From assembly GCA_945906115.1 (NCBI GenBank), contig CAMDQP010000076.1, positions 1-5,407 on the forward strand: DNA of 5,407 nt. The letters are read 5' to 3'. Of the stretch, positions 1 through 4,244 are shown piece by piece. The first letter of the stretch is position 1; every line of letters begins with the position of its first letter. This DNA comes from Opitutus sp. GAS368. Its GTDB lineage: Bacteria > Verrucomicrobiota > Verrucomicrobiia > Opitutales > UBA953. A program made the position numbers and the translations under genes. Below the pieces are notes generated by a model. It saw nothing but the letters and a program-made list of their open reading frames with translations. It made no database searches and was not told where the DNA came from.

Positions 1-398
1 GCGTAGCCGGCGGCCTTGAGCTGGTTGGCGAACGTATCGCGCTCGAGGGAGAGATTCGTGACGTTTTCGACCGGGCGGAGCGGTCGAGTCTGCCAGTTGA
101 AGCGGCCGATCGATCCGACGGTGTAGGTGCCCGTGCGGGCGCCGTATTGGCCGGAGAGCAGGGCGGAACGGGTCGGGGCGCAGTTCTGGCAGTGGTGGTG
201 ATTGGTCAAGCGCATGCCTTGCGCGGCGAGCCGATCGATGTTCGGCGTCTCGTAATACTTGCTCCCGAAGGCGCCGAGGTCGGTCCAGCCGAGGTCGTCG
301 GCCAGCACGAAGATGATGTTCGGCGGGCGGTCCGCGGCGACGAGCGGGCCGAAGAGACTGGCGAGCAGTAGGCCGAGGAGGGGAAGGACGGGGCGCAT
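1..398 (-). CDS. Exported sulfatase (formylglycine-dependent), N-terminal part
   Basis: The minus strand reads an open frame from ATG at 398-396 off the left edge (132 complete codons). Residues 1-22 (MRPVLPLLGLLLASLFGPLVAA) form a signal peptide, so the enzyme should act in the periplasm or outside the cell. The mature part opens with the sulfatase/alkaline phosphatase-fold signature PPNIIFVLADDLGW; D34 and D35 are the expected calcium ligands. The active-site motif C73-A-P-T-R77 followed by SALLSG matches the C/S-x-P-x-R sulfatase signature, with Cys73 the residue converted to formylglycine by a maturase not present here. Family knowledge: these enzymes hydrolyse sulfate esters, often on algal or host polysaccharides, and are abundant in planctomycetes and verrucomicrobia. 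The substrate cannot be read from this fragment. The metal ligands and specificity regions of the C-terminal part are beyond the window. No Shine-Dalgarno sequence precedes the start; the leader is T/A/C-rich. Confidence 0.95.
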   Translation of the reverse strand, partial: MRPVLPLLGLLLASLFGPLVAADRPPNIIFVLADDLGWTDLGAFGSKYYETPNIDRLAAQGMRLTNHHHCQNCAPTRSALLSGQYGARTGTYTVGSIGRFNWQTRPLRPVENVTNLSLERDTFANQLKAAGY

Positions 399-438
399 GG
401 TTAAAGAAGTAACCCCGATCCTGCGGCTAAGTTGCCGC
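399..438 (-). other. Two small inverted repeats in the sulfatase leader
   Basis: GGTTA (399-403) and TAACC (410-414) form a 5-bp dyad directly against the sulfatase start codon. GCGGC (423-427) and GCCGC (434-438) form a second 5-bp dyad around a 6-nt loop. Both could be leader hairpins or protein sites. The arms are short, so chance is a real alternative. Confidence 0.25.
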
Positions 439-460
439 GTGCCGACCTAGCTGCATGCGC

Positions 461-500
461 TTCGGGTGGCGGGTGGCAGCCCCAGGTGGCAGGTGGCGGG
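461..500 (+). repeat. 40-bp dispersed repeat, copy 1
   Basis: The block starts TTC, followed by heptamers GGGTGGC at 464-470 and 471-477, a spacer AGCCCC (478-483), heptamers AGGTGGC at 484-490 and 491-497, and GGG. It matches 2308-2347 at 37 of 40 positions by direct alignment with no gaps. The two copies lie in different intergenic gaps in the same orientation. This is a dispersed intergenic repeat of unknown family. Confidence 0.85.
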
Positions 501-554
501 AATGACAAACTCGAAGGGAGACCGGAAACCGGATGATTGGCTGGGGGATTCATT

Positions 555-677
555 CTCAGGTCCCGGGTCTCGGCCATCGGGTATCTGGTTCAGGTATTCA
601 GGTGCAGGTACAGGTCCCGGGCCTGAACCCGAACCTGTACCTGTACCCGTACCTGCAGCCGAGACCTGAGACCCGAG
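555..677. repeat. CAGGT/ACCTG inverted-repeat array (large potential hairpin)
   Basis: CAGGT occurs at 557, 591, 599, 605 and 611, and its complement ACCTG at 633, 639, 651 and 664, so forward units fill the left half and reverse units the right half. Units at 599, 605 and 611 and those at 633 and 639 are spaced exactly 6 bp. Inner arms 605-615 (CAGGTACAGGT) and 633-643 (ACCTGTACCTG) are perfectly complementary over 11 bp. Outer arms 555-574 and 658-677 are complementary at 17 of 20 positions. A CCCGGG lies near the centre (616-621). The whole could fold as a long cruciform or RNA hairpin. No coding function is credible. REP-like or MITE-like non-autonomous element is possible but unproven. 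Confidence 0.8.
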
Positions 678-724
678 ATGACGTCCCAACCGCCAACCGC
701 TTCCACCTGATACATGTCTCCCCC

Positions 725-756
725 TTGTCACCGTGTCACCTTGCCCACGTGCCCCC
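725..756. repeat. Degenerate 8-bp tandem array
   Basis: Four consecutive octamers can be laid out: TTGTCACC (725-732), GTGTCACC (733-740), TTGCCCAC (741-748) and GTGCCCCC (749-756). The first two differ at one base; the last two are more diverged. The array ends 24 bp before the Rrf2 stop codon. Confidence 0.5.
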
Positions 757-779
757 TCGCTTCGGCTATGCCGTCGCGC

Positions 780-1193
780 TCAGATTTCAAAATCCGTGCC
801 GGACTCCGACAGTGCTAATTGCGCGACGTTGAAGCCGGTGAGGGATTTGTCGAAACGCTTCGAGACTTCGCGCCAGAGCGCCGCGACCTGAGGTCCGGAC
901 GCGCCTTTGAGCGTGATCTTGGTCTCGACGAGCTCCGGTTCCACGACTGCGAGCACCTGTTTCAGAGAGATATCTTCGGCGTCTTTTGCCAGACGGTAGC
1001 CGCCAGTCTTGCCGCGCTTCGAGACGACCAGTCCGCCTTCGCGGAGTTCGTTGAGCAACTGCACGAGGTAATTGGCCGGAATGTCCTCGAGCCGGGCGAG
1101 TTCCTCGATGCGCGTGACGGCCGTGCCACGGTGGCGGCGGGCGAGCTGCGAGAGGACGCGGAGGGAGTACTCGAGTTTAAGGGAGGCTTTCAT
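780..1193 (-). CDS. Rrf2-family transcriptional regulator without cluster cysteines
   Basis: This 137-residue protein has the length and layout of Rrf2 winged-helix regulators. It opens with MKASLKLEYSLRVLSQLAR, followed by a helix-turn-helix at about 27-52 (TRIEELARLEDIPANYLVQ, then LLNELREGGLV). The wing, at about 59-68 (KRGKTGGYRL), carries the hallmark GGY. The C-terminal dimerisation helix spans about 100-128. The protein contains no cysteine at all, so it cannot bind an Fe-S cluster through the three-cysteine site used by IscR, NsrR or RsrR. It resembles cluster-free family members such as CymR in that respect only. Its start codon overlaps the stop of the upstream HAD gene (ATGA), so it is the second gene of a coupled operon and needs no ribosome site of its own. 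Its target genes are unknown; autoregulation of the operon would be typical of the family. Confidence 0.92.
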   Translation of the reverse strand: MKASLKLEYSLRVLSQLARRHRGTAVTRIEELARLEDIPANYLVQLLNELREGGLVVSKRGKTGGYRLAKDAEDISLKQVLAVVEPELVETKITLKGASGPQVAALWREVSKRFDKSLTGFNVAQLALSESGTDFEI

Positions 1194-1738
1194 GCGCTGT
1201 GCTTAGGGCCCTGAGGAGGGTCTTTCGGTTTCAATCCTACGAGGATGAAGGTACGGTCCGCAACCTCATCTGGGAGAATGGGGGCCTTCGGACGGGCGAA
1301 ATAGGAAGTGCCCAGGAAGCAGATACCTTGGTTCTGCACGACCTGGATGGCGCGGTCGTCCCAGAGCTCGATCATCCCGAAGTCCTTCTTGTCAGTGACT
1401 TCCAGTTCTGGGAGCCCGTTGGCTTTGAGCCAAGCCTGCGTGGCCGCAACGCCTTCCGGGTCGCCGGCCCGGGCCGTCATGATCTTCACGCGGAGGCCTT
1501 TCTCGAGCCACTGGCGGACGCGGCGCATCATCAGGGGCACCGGCGGACCGATATGGCTCATGCCCTGCCAGGAGGTCGCTTCGGCCAACGTCCCGTCGAG
1601 GTCGACGCCGATCCAAGGCTGCTGATTGGCTGGGCGGGTGGAAGGGACGCGTTCGGCCGGCGCTGGTTCGTCCGGCGCCTGGCTCAAGTCAGGCACGGGC
1701 GTCTTCGGAGCGAAGAGGGAGCTGAGCCACGCGAACAT
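1190..1738 (-). CDS. HAD-superfamily phosphatase-like protein
   Basis: A 182-residue protein with the catalytic motifs of haloacid-dehalogenase-fold hydrolases in order. Motif I is D46-x-D48-G-T-L (VDLDGTLAE), with Asp46 the nucleophile. Motif II is Thr88 in IMTAR, motif III is Lys118 in TDKKDFG, and motif IV is the acidic pair D127-D128 in ELWDD. The insert WQGMSHIGPPVP after motif I and the DFGMIELWDD block are typical of a widespread, uncharacterised small HAD group. Substrate cannot be inferred; a phosphomonoester is the default expectation. Residues 1-41 precede the fold: a hydrophobic tip (MFAWLSSLFA), then a Pro/Ala/Glu-rich linker, which could be a tether or mean that a later start is used. 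It is the first gene of the operon with the Rrf2 regulator (4-bp overlap). Its leader is pyrimidine-rich without a Shine-Dalgarno site. Confidence 0.88.
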   Translation of the reverse strand: MFAWLSSLFAPKTPVPDLSQAPDEPAPAERVPSTRPANQQPWIGVDLDGTLAEATSWQGMSHIGPPVPLMMRRVRQWLEKGLRVKIMTARAGDPEGVAATQAWLKANGLPELEVTDKKDFGMIELWDDRAIQVVQNQGICFLGTSYFARPKAPILPDEVADRTFILVGLKPKDPPQGPKHSA

Positions 1739-1846
1739 GATCCCAGAGTGGGGTAGGAGGGAGGAAGGGGCAAGAGTGGAGGCGACGGGGGCGGACGGCG
1801 TCGTCGCGTCGGTTGGGAGCCAATTTACGGACGCGTCGGCCTGAAG

Positions 1847-1875
1847 TTGACAGTCAAAACGTTGTGCCGGAAAAT
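1847..1875 (+). promoter_or_regulatory. Candidate sigma70-type promoter for the 98-residue repeat protein
   Basis: A consensus -35 TTGACA (1847-1852) is followed after 17 bp by GAAAAT (1870-1875, four of six matches to TATAAT). Transcription would start near 1882, leaving a leader of about 23 nt before the ATG at 1905. The -35 is part of the perfect dyad TTGAC-A-GTCAA (1847-1857), which could also serve as a protein site in this divergent gap. Confidence 0.45.
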
Positions 1876-1904
1876 CCTCCCATCAAAGCCTGAGCACCCC
1901 TCTT

Positions 1905-2201
1905 ATGCGCAAAAAGCACGCCAAGAAAACGTCCCGTACGGACCTTGAAGCCGAACTCATCGTTTCGGGTGACCAAGGATCGGCCGACACCGCTCGCGAA
2001 CAGGTCGAGCAAGCCGAGTCGCCCGGCCTCGTCGCCCGTCTCCGTAAGAAGATCAGATCCGGCAAGAAGCGTCTCCGCAAGGCGCTCAAGTCGGGCACCA
2101 AGCGTCTCCGCAAGGTGCTCAAGTCCGGCAAGAAGCGCGTGAGCCGATCCCTGAAGTCCGGCAAGAAGGGCCTGCGCAAGGTGTTCCGCGCCGGCAAGTG
2201 A
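1905..2201 (+). CDS. Small cationic protein with 11-residue Lys/Arg-rich repeats
   Basis: I do not recognise a family. The 98-residue protein has two halves. Residues 1-41 hold a basic tip (MRKKHAKK) and then an acidic stretch with Asp/Glu at 13, 15, 17, 23, 28, 32, 35 and 38. After Glu38 there is no acidic residue, and about half of residues 45-98 are Lys or Arg. From Ile50 the chain consists of 11-residue units at 50-60, 61-71, 72-82 and 83-93 and a partial one at 94-98, with consensus LKSGKKRLRKV. Hydrophobic residues recur at unit positions 1, 8 and mostly 11, giving one apolar stripe on a helix (11 residues is about three turns). GC-ending codons and the upstream promoter support a real gene. 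Plausible roles, all inferred: nucleic-acid or nucleoid binding (histone-H1-like tail) or membrane-active cationic helix. No signal peptide is seen. No Shine-Dalgarno site; the leader is C/T-rich. Confidence 0.75.
   Translation: MRKKHAKKTSRTDLEAELIVSGDQGSADTAREQVEQAESPGLVARLRKKIRSGKKRLRKALKSGTKRLRKVLKSGKKRVSRSLKSGKKGLRKVFRAGK
2052..2198 (+). repeat. 33-bp in-frame tandem repeat inside the cationic-protein gene
   Basis: Units lie at 2052-2084, 2085-2117, 2118-2150 and 2151-2183, with a partial unit at 2184-2198 before the stop. DNA identity is high locally: AAGTCCGGCAAGAAG is identical in units 3 and 4 and almost so in unit 1, and AAGCGTCTCCGCAAGG is shared by units 1 and 2. This points to expansion by duplication rather than convergence at protein level only. 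Confidence 0.85.
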
Positions 2202-2224
2202 ACAGGGTGCTCGTGTGAGGTAGG

Positions 2225-2243
2225 GGCAGCAGCGGGTGCTGCC
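2225..2243 (+). terminator. Terminator-like hairpin after the cationic-protein gene
   Basis: GGCAGCA (2225-2231) and TGCTGCC (2237-2243) form a perfect 7-bp stem with a GCGGG loop, 24 bp after the stop codon. Only two T residues follow, so an intrinsic terminator is doubtful; it may instead be a simple RNA-end hairpin. Confidence 0.35.
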
Positions 2244-2248
2244 TTGGC

Positions 2249-2296
2249 GTGCAAAAGTGCAAACCGGCCTATGGCCTGTGCAAAGGTGCAAAAGTG
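2249..2296. repeat. GTGCAAA direct-repeat array (two tandem pairs)
   Basis: GTGCAAA occurs at 2249, 2257, 2278 and 2286, followed by a further GTG at 2294. Each pair is spaced exactly 8 bp and the two pairs are offset by 29 bp. The 13-bp spacer (2265-2277) holds the dyad GGCC-TAT-GGCC. The regular spacing looks like an iteron or operator array, or a remnant of simple-repeat expansion. Confidence 0.75.
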
Positions 2297-2307
2297 AGAT
2301 GCAACGT

Positions 2308-2347
2308 TTCGGGTGGCGGGTGGCAGCCCCGGGTTGCTGGTGGCGGG
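2308..2347 (+). repeat. 40-bp dispersed repeat, copy 2
   Basis: Same order as copy 1 (461-500): TTC, two GGGTGGC heptamers (2311-2324), AGCCCC, then two diverged heptamers (GGGTTGC, TGGTGGC) and GGG. The only differences from copy 1 are at block positions 24, 28 and 31, all in the second heptamer pair. Confidence 0.85.
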
Positions 2348-2355
2348 TCGGGTAG

Positions 2356-2376
2356 GGATGCGATGACATCGCATCC
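2356..2376. promoter_or_regulatory. 21-bp palindrome (10-bp arms, 1-bp centre)
   Basis: GGATGCGATG (2356-2365) and CATCGCATCC (2367-2376) are exact reverse complements around a single A. The near-zero loop favours a dimeric-protein operator over an RNA hairpin. It lies 9 bp after copy 2 of the dispersed repeat and about 185 bp upstream of the start at 2562. No binding protein can be assigned. Confidence 0.5.
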
Positions 2377-2478
2377 GCCCGTCTTGAGGTAGGATTGCGC
2401 GCCCTCGCTCAATTGCGGCTGACCAAGAGTGGCCAGCCTCACCTTATGCAGAGGCAATCCCTTTACCCTTCATTACTC

Positions 2479-2499
2479 GCGCGGGCTGACGGCCCGCGC
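2479..2499. other. GC-rich hairpin upstream of the membrane-protein gene
   Basis: GCGCGGGC (2479-2486) and GCCCGCGC (2492-2499) form a perfect all-GC 8-bp stem with a 5-nt loop (TGACG). No T-run follows on either strand. It ends 2 bp before the ATG at 2502, where it would hinder ribosome access; this is one reason for preferring the start at 2562. Confidence 0.55.
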
Positions 2500-2561
2500 C
2501 GATGAGCCGTATCAGTTTTAACAATACTCACTTCTATCGAGGGCGTGATACAATCAGCTCC

Positions 2562-3005
2562 ATGAAAAAGCTGGCAAGATTCCTAGCCGAAATGGTGGTT
2601 CACCACCTCTTCCCGGCCGTCGTCTTCACCATAGTATTTTTTAAGGCCCTGCAGGTTATGATGCCCAACCCCGGCGATGGCCTTGGGCAGGCTTTAACGG
2701 CTATTATTTATTTTATCCCCGGCCTCCTGGTTTGGATACTGGTCTGGAACGCCGTCAGGATGCTCTTCAAGACGGACAGTGAGCCCGCTGATTCGCCTGC
2801 TGATTCGCCCGCTGAGCCACCCTTGCTCGATTCAGCCGAGCGGCTGAAGTTAAGTGCTGAGATCGAGGAGAACGCCAAGGGCGCTCCGATCAAGGATGTC
2901 GCGGCGGCTAATCCGGGCAGCTCCGCAGGGGTTTGGATGGCATGGTTTTGGGGTTTGGTGGCGGTGGGGTGGTTTAGTTTTTGGGGGTGGTTGGTTAGTC
3001 ATTAA
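2562..3005 (+). CDS. Small three-helix membrane protein of unknown function
   Basis: No family is recognised. From the ATG at 2562 the product is 147 residues (MKKLARFLAEMVVHHLFPAV at the N-terminus). Three membrane segments are visible: about 15-33 (HLFPAVVFTIVFFKALQVM), about 44-65 (ALTAIIYFIPGLLVWILVWN) and about 124-145. The third is unusually rich in Trp, with W at 125, 128, 130, 137, 141 and 143. Between helices 2 and 3 lies a charged soluble loop of about 55 residues that starts with an in-frame 12-bp DNA repeat (2784-2816) encoding PADS-PADS-PAE, then a probable helix (LLDSAERLKLSAEIEENAKG). AT-richer codons (TTT, ATT, TTA) set it apart from neighbours and hint at acquisition or weak codon selection. 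An upstream ATG at 2502 adds 20 residues; I prefer 2562 because MKK directly precedes the first hydrophobic region and a hairpin masks 2502. A TACAAT at 2549-2554 could be a -10 box, but no -35 partner is seen. Confidence 0.7.
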   Translation: MKKLARFLAEMVVHHLFPAVVFTIVFFKALQVMMPNPGDGLGQALTAIIYFIPGLLVWILVWNAVRMLFKTDSEPADSPADSPAEPPLLDSAERLKLSAEIEENAKGAPIKDVAAANPGSSAGVWMAWFWGLVAVGWFSFWGWLVSH

Positions 3006-3061
3006 GCGTCCCACCTTCAAGGCAGGCACTGTCGTGACGCGTTCCAGACCGTGCATACTGC

Positions 3062-3121
3062 CTCTCATCTATTCTGTCCTCGATGCAGTCCTCTCCGCAG
3101 TCATCGACTCAGTCCTCTTTC
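3062..3121. repeat. 12-bp tandem array downstream of the tRNA gene
   Basis: Five consecutive 12-bp units can be laid out at 3062, 3074, 3086, 3098 and 3110. The last three begin CAGTC (CAGTCCTCTCCG, CAGTCATCGACT, CAGTCCTCTTTC), the second begins CTGTCCTC and the first is the most diverged. The array lies between the ends of the convergent membrane-protein and tRNA genes. One frame reads as a 4-residue repeat (SVLD, AVLS, AVID, SVLF), but that frame runs into the tRNA and is not a credible gene. Confidence 0.65.
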
Positions 3122-3135
3122 GCGCTTTGCGCGAA
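3119..3135 (-). terminator. Hairpin just downstream of tRNA-Leu
   Basis: TTCGCGC (3119-3125) and GCGCGAA (3129-3135) form a perfect 7-bp stem with a 3-nt loop, 9 nt past the 3' end of the tRNA gene on the minus strand. Neither side has a T-run, so factor-independent termination is uncertain; it could also stop readthrough from the plus-strand membrane-protein gene. Confidence 0.35.
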
Positions 3136-3144
3136 GAAACAGGG

Positions 3145-3225
3145 TGCTCGGGGCGGGGGTCGAACCCGCACACCTTGCGGCGCTAGAACCTAAATCTAGT
3201 GTGTCTGCCATTCCACCACCCGAGC
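3145..3225 (-). tRNA. tRNA-Leu (anticodon UAG)
   Basis: The minus strand folds as a class II tRNA. The acceptor stem GCTCGGG pairs with CCCGAGC and is followed by discriminator A, the leucine identity base. The D arm is GTG...CAC. The anticodon stem CTAGA/TCTAG encloses loop TTTAGGT, which gives anticodon TAG (plus-strand 3190-3192) with G at position 37. A long variable arm, CGCC-GCAA-GGTG, is followed by the T arm GCGGG-TTCGACC-CCCGC. The long variable arm and A73 fit leucine. The bases after the discriminator are CCC, so the CCA end is not fully encoded and would be added by CCA-adding enzyme. It reads CUA and probably other CUN codons. It lies 47 bp downstream of psd on the same strand, so co-transcription with psd is possible. 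Confidence 0.96.
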
Positions 3226-3272
3226 AAAACCTGTGACGTGAGGTTTGCGCGTCGGGCGGCGGAGGCAAGCGC

Positions 3273-4178
3273 TTACGCTAAGCGACCAAGGGGCGAACCG
3301 ACCTTGGCGTACACTTCCACGGCGGTTTCGCCGGCATGAATGAGGTCATCCTCTAACTTAATGCGACCGGGTTCAAAAATGGTCGCGACATACGATCCGC
3401 CGAAACGGAAGTAGCCTTTCTCATCACCCTTGGCGACGGCTTGGCCGGATTTGTAGGTCTCGATGATGGTACCGACGTTCGTGGCGCCGACGGAGACCAT
3501 GGTGACGAGGCCGAAGGGTCCGGCGTCGATGGTCACGCGCTGGCGCTTGTTCTGCCAGAGATACGCGGCACTGCGACGCAGAGCGATGGGGTTGACGGAA
3601 TAGAGCTGACCCTGAGCGAGCACGGGCTGGCCGGGCACGCCGGCGACAGGGAAGTGGAAGCGATGGTAGTCGACGGGGCAGAGTCGCGAGCAGACGACGG
3701 TGCCGTGCGCGTAGCGTTCACCGAGTGCACGATCCGCGACGAGCGCAGCCATGTCGAAGGTCTGGCCCTTGGCGAAGATACCGTTCACACGCGAGGCGTC
3801 GGGGAAGCCGAGGTGACGGCCATCCGCCGGCAGCACGGCCATCTCGGCGCGCGGGTCGACCGGTCGGGCGGAGTCCTTGAGCTTGCGGTAGAAGAAGTCG
3901 TTGAAGGTCCGATACGAGTTCAGGTCGGAGTCCGCGAACTCGGCCGGGTCCAGGCCAAAGGCTTTCACGAAGGGCGCAACGCGTCGCGCGCTGCTCGGGC
4001 GATCCATGGCCCAGCCATACAACTGGGAGAAAAGGGCCCGTTTGACCACCGTGTGGAGGGTCAGCTTACCGAGGGGGTTGCCGTAGATGCGACGCAGCCA
4101 CTTCTCGCCGTAGACCTGTTCGGTCTCCATGCGGCCGGTATGGCGATTGAGCAGGGTGATGGGGGCGTCGGCTTCCAT
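3273..4178 (-). CDS. psd: Phosphatidylserine decarboxylase proenzyme
   Basis: The enzyme converts phosphatidylserine to phosphatidylethanolamine and CO2 at the membrane, the last step of PE synthesis. From the ATG at 4178-4176 the product is 301 residues, normal for the family. The self-cleavage triad is visible: Asp119 in PADGR, His175 in YHRFHFP and Ser262 in FRFGGSYV. These correspond to Asp90, His147 and Ser254 of E. coli Psd. Cleavage between Gly261 and Ser262 should give a beta chain of 261 residues and an alpha chain of 40 residues whose Ser262 becomes the pyruvoyl group. The site is GGS rather than the E. coli LGST. The frame is open upstream to 4298, but the extra residues look unlike Psd and would overlap the divergent gene at 4245. 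The start MEADAPITLLNRHTGRMETE fits the usual Psd N-terminus. An alternative ATG at 4217 would add 13 residues. A 6-bp dyad (3270-3275, 3279-3284) overlaps the stop codon. Confidence 0.95.
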   Translation of the reverse strand: MEADAPITLLNRHTGRMETEQVYGEKWLRRIYGNPLGKLTLHTVVKRALFSQLYGWAMDRPSSARRVAPFVKAFGLDPAEFADSDLNSYRTFNDFFYRKLKDSARPVDPRAEMAVLPADGRHLGFPDASRVNGIFAKGQTFDMAALVADRALGERYAHGTVVCSRLCPVDYHRFHFPVAGVPGQPVLAQGQLYSVNPIALRRSAAYLWQNKRQRVTIDAGPFGLVTMVSVGATNVGTIIETYKSGQAVAKGDEKGYFRFGGSYVATIFEPGRIKLEDDLIHAGETAVEVYAKVGSPLGRLA

Positions 4179-4244
4179 GCGGGCAGATTTGCCAAAAATG
4201 GGCTTCAAGGGAACCATATATCTGTCAAAACACTCCTTACCCCC

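Larger units (their letters stand above)
399..779. other. Gene-free repeat island between sulfatase and the Rrf2 gene
   Basis: No credible coding region lies in this 381-bp gap. Open frames here translate to low-complexity Gly/Pro/Val/Glu strings that simply reflect the CAGGT/ACCTG repeats. It lies upstream of the sulfatase and downstream of the Rrf2 gene, so it must hold the sulfatase promoter, but I found no clear -35/-10 pair. Its content is mostly the three repeat structures listed separately (461-500, 555-677, 725-756). A CGGC-TAT-GCCG dyad at 763-773 lies just past the Rrf2 stop codon but is too short to call a terminator. Confidence 0.7.
2202..2561. other. Gene-free repeat island upstream of the small membrane-protein gene
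   Basis: No convincing gene lies in this 360-bp gap. It contains a terminator-like hairpin (2225-2243), the GTGCAAA array (2249-2296), copy 2 of the dispersed repeat (2308-2347), a 21-bp palindrome (2356-2376) and a GC-rich hairpin (2479-2499). The part between about 2377 and 2478 shows nothing I can name. An in-frame ATG at 2502 would extend the downstream gene by 20 codons, but it lies immediately after the hairpin. Confidence 0.65.

Noticed and set aside
461..756. CRISPR array
   Set aside because: Repeat units are 6-8 bp and contiguous, with no constant 25-40 bp repeats separated by unique spacers, and no cas gene is present.
466..832. Open frames coding for Gly/Pro/Val/Glu-rich strings on both strands
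   Set aside because: They are translations of the CAGGT/ACCTG repeat array, give low-complexity peptides and have no start context or homology.
1199..1756. 185-codon plus-strand frame opposite the HAD gene
   Set aside because: It is the antisense shadow of a gene with complete HAD motifs and has no recognisable domain.
1854..2374. Long minus-strand frames opposite the cationic-protein gene, with their own repeats
   Set aside because: Repeats in DNA appear in all frames; the plus-strand frame has the promoter and the chemically coherent repeat (amphipathic cationic helix).
2854..3186. 110-codon plus-strand frame with a 4-residue repeat (SVLD-like)
   Set aside because: It starts inside the membrane-protein gene and runs into the tRNA-Leu gene; the repeat reflects the 12-bp DNA array.
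3145..3225. tRNA-Leu as an active integration site
   Set aside because: No integrase gene and no duplicated copy of the tRNA 3' end were seen in the window.
4200..4228. TTGACA on the minus strand (4228-4223) as a psd promoter
   Set aside because: No -10-like hexamer lies 16-19 bp downstream; the sequence there is AAGCCC.
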